Shown here in pieces: positions 21,615-22,286 of a DNA stretch of 22,286 bases (positions are counted from its first letter, which is position 1; each line of letters opens with the position of its first letter). The stretch comes from Betaproteobacteria bacterium (lineage in GTDB: Bacteria > Pseudomonadota > Gammaproteobacteria > Burkholderiales > SG8-41): contig JAIOOZ010000056.1 in the NCBI GenBank assembly GCA_021414185.1, positions 1-22,286 on the forward strand. Reading direction: 5' to 3'. The notes under the pieces were generated by a model, which saw nothing but the letters and a program-made list of their open reading frames with translations, had not been told where the DNA came from and searched no databases. A program made the position numbers and the translations under genes.

Positions 21615-22286
21615 TCATATCACGCCGCGTTCTTTAAACTCACGTTGACTCGCGGTATCGTAACCGAGTGCGGTCAAGACTTCCACATTGTGTTCACCCA
21701 GCTTGGGACCTATCCACGCCGTCGCCCCCGGCGTCGCCGACAATTTGGGCACGATGCCGGGCAACTTGACCGGTTTGCCGTCCGGCAGTTGGTGTTGCTC
21801 CAGCATACCGCGCGCAATGTAGTGGGCGTCTTTCACGATATCGGCGACGTCGAACACCTTGCCGGACGGCACTTGCGCCTGTTCGAGCGCGGCGAGCACA
21901 TGATCGAGATCGTGCCGGCGTGTCCAGTCGGAAATCGCGCCGTCGAGTTCCGCGGTGCGCGGCACGCGTCCGGCGTTGGTGGCCAGCGTCGCATCTTCGG
22001 CAAGATCGGGACGCCCGATTGCCGTCATCATGCGTTTAAAGATTGCATCGTTGTTGGCACCGACGATGACGAACTTGCCATCGCGCGTCGGGTAAGTGTT
22101 CGACGGCACGATTCCCGGCAGCGCGTTGCCGGCGCGCTCGCGGATAAAACCCAGCACGTCGAATTCCGGCACCAGGCTTTCCATCATGCTGAAGACCGCT
22201 TCATACAAGGCCACGTCCACCACCTGCCCGCGCCCGCCGTTCACGTTGCGGTGGTGCAGCGCCATCATGGCGCCGATCACGCCGTA
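21615..22286 (-). CDS. CaiB/BaiF family CoA-transferase, C-terminal 223 residues (cut by window edge)
   Basis: Family III CoA-transferases move CoA between carboxylic acids such as formate/oxalate or carnitine derivatives. The visible part includes GGRGQVVDVALYEAVFSMME, PGIVPSNTYPTRDGKFVIVGANNDAIFKRMMTAIGRPDLAED, and the C-terminal QVPSGKVFDVADIVKDAHYIARGML segment, all characteristic. The catalytic aspartate and the N-terminal half lie to the right of the window; the frame is open to the last base. The substrate is not deducible. The stop lies 47 bases before the carbonic anhydrase ATG, so the two may share a transcript. Confidence 0.92.
   Translation of the reverse strand, partial: YGVIGAMMALHHRNVNGGRGQVVDVALYEAVFSMMESLVPEFDVLGFIRERAGNALPGIVPSNTYPTRDGKFVIVGANNDAIFKRMMTAIGRPDLAEDATLATNAGRVPRTAELDGAISDWTRRHDLDHVLAALEQAQVPSGKVFDVADIVKDAHYIARGMLEQHQLPDGKPVKLPGIVPKLSATPGATAWIGPKLGEHNVEVLTALGYDTASQREFKERGVI

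Overview
The window is a GC-rich chromosomal segment, most likely from a betaproteobacterium (environmental Burkholderiales or Nitrosomonadales type). The main evidence is the gene order glyA-nrdR-ribD-ribE-ribBA-ribH-nusB-(small membrane protein)-thiL-pgpA-pncC-recA, together with divergent pmbA/yjgA followed by mog. All assignments rest on reading the protein sequences; no database search was run.

Layout. Positions 1-8403 (minus strand) form a housekeeping block. It holds serine hydroxymethyltransferase, the NrdR repressor, the riboflavin operon (ribD, ribE, ribBA, ribH), nusB, an unnamed two-helix membrane protein, thiL, pgpA, pncC, and the 5' part of recA cut by the window edge. Most gaps from ribD to pncC are 0-10 bases or overlaps, so this is one tight operon. 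From 8682 to 12060 lies a TakP-type TRAP transporter split across strands: dctQM on plus, the Tat-exported binding protein on minus, tail to tail across a perfect bidirectional terminator. From 12176 to 15550 lie pmbA (minus) and yjgA, mog and a carboxylesterase (plus). From 15569 to 17714 (minus) lie a large protein with a PilZ-like segment and a two-CBS-domain protein. From 17871 to 20678 (minus) lies an ABC importer of the nitrate/sulfonate/taurine class. From 20818 to the right edge (minus) lie a secreted alpha-carbonic anhydrase and the 3' part of a CaiB/BaiF-type CoA-transferase gene.

The feature the genes do not explain is a set of six long imperfect inverted repeats in intergenic gaps. 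They belong to three unrelated sequence families (GAGGCGA-type, four copies; CGCCAAGA-type, one; CACAGAGGA-type, one) but share one architecture: two arms built of short tandem 7-9 base units, inverted around a variable core that often holds its own hairpin. All six lie between genes pointing the same way. In five of the six, one arm contains or touches the stop codon of the upstream gene, and in yjgA the coding sequence runs into the arm. None occurs in the convergent or divergent gaps. This is the most promising candidate for something not described.

Other points of note are a RibBA whose second domain lacks the zinc cysteines of GTP cyclohydrolase II, a DctM with an extra segment, and TAT(A/C)AT boxes exactly six bases before the ATG of both yjgA and mog with no Shine-Dalgarno sequence, suggesting leaderless messages. 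There is no recognisable LexA box before recA and no recognisable FMN riboswitch before the rib genes. No tRNA, rRNA, CRISPR array or transposase was seen. No gene-free stretch exceeds 300 bases; the longest is 8404-8681.
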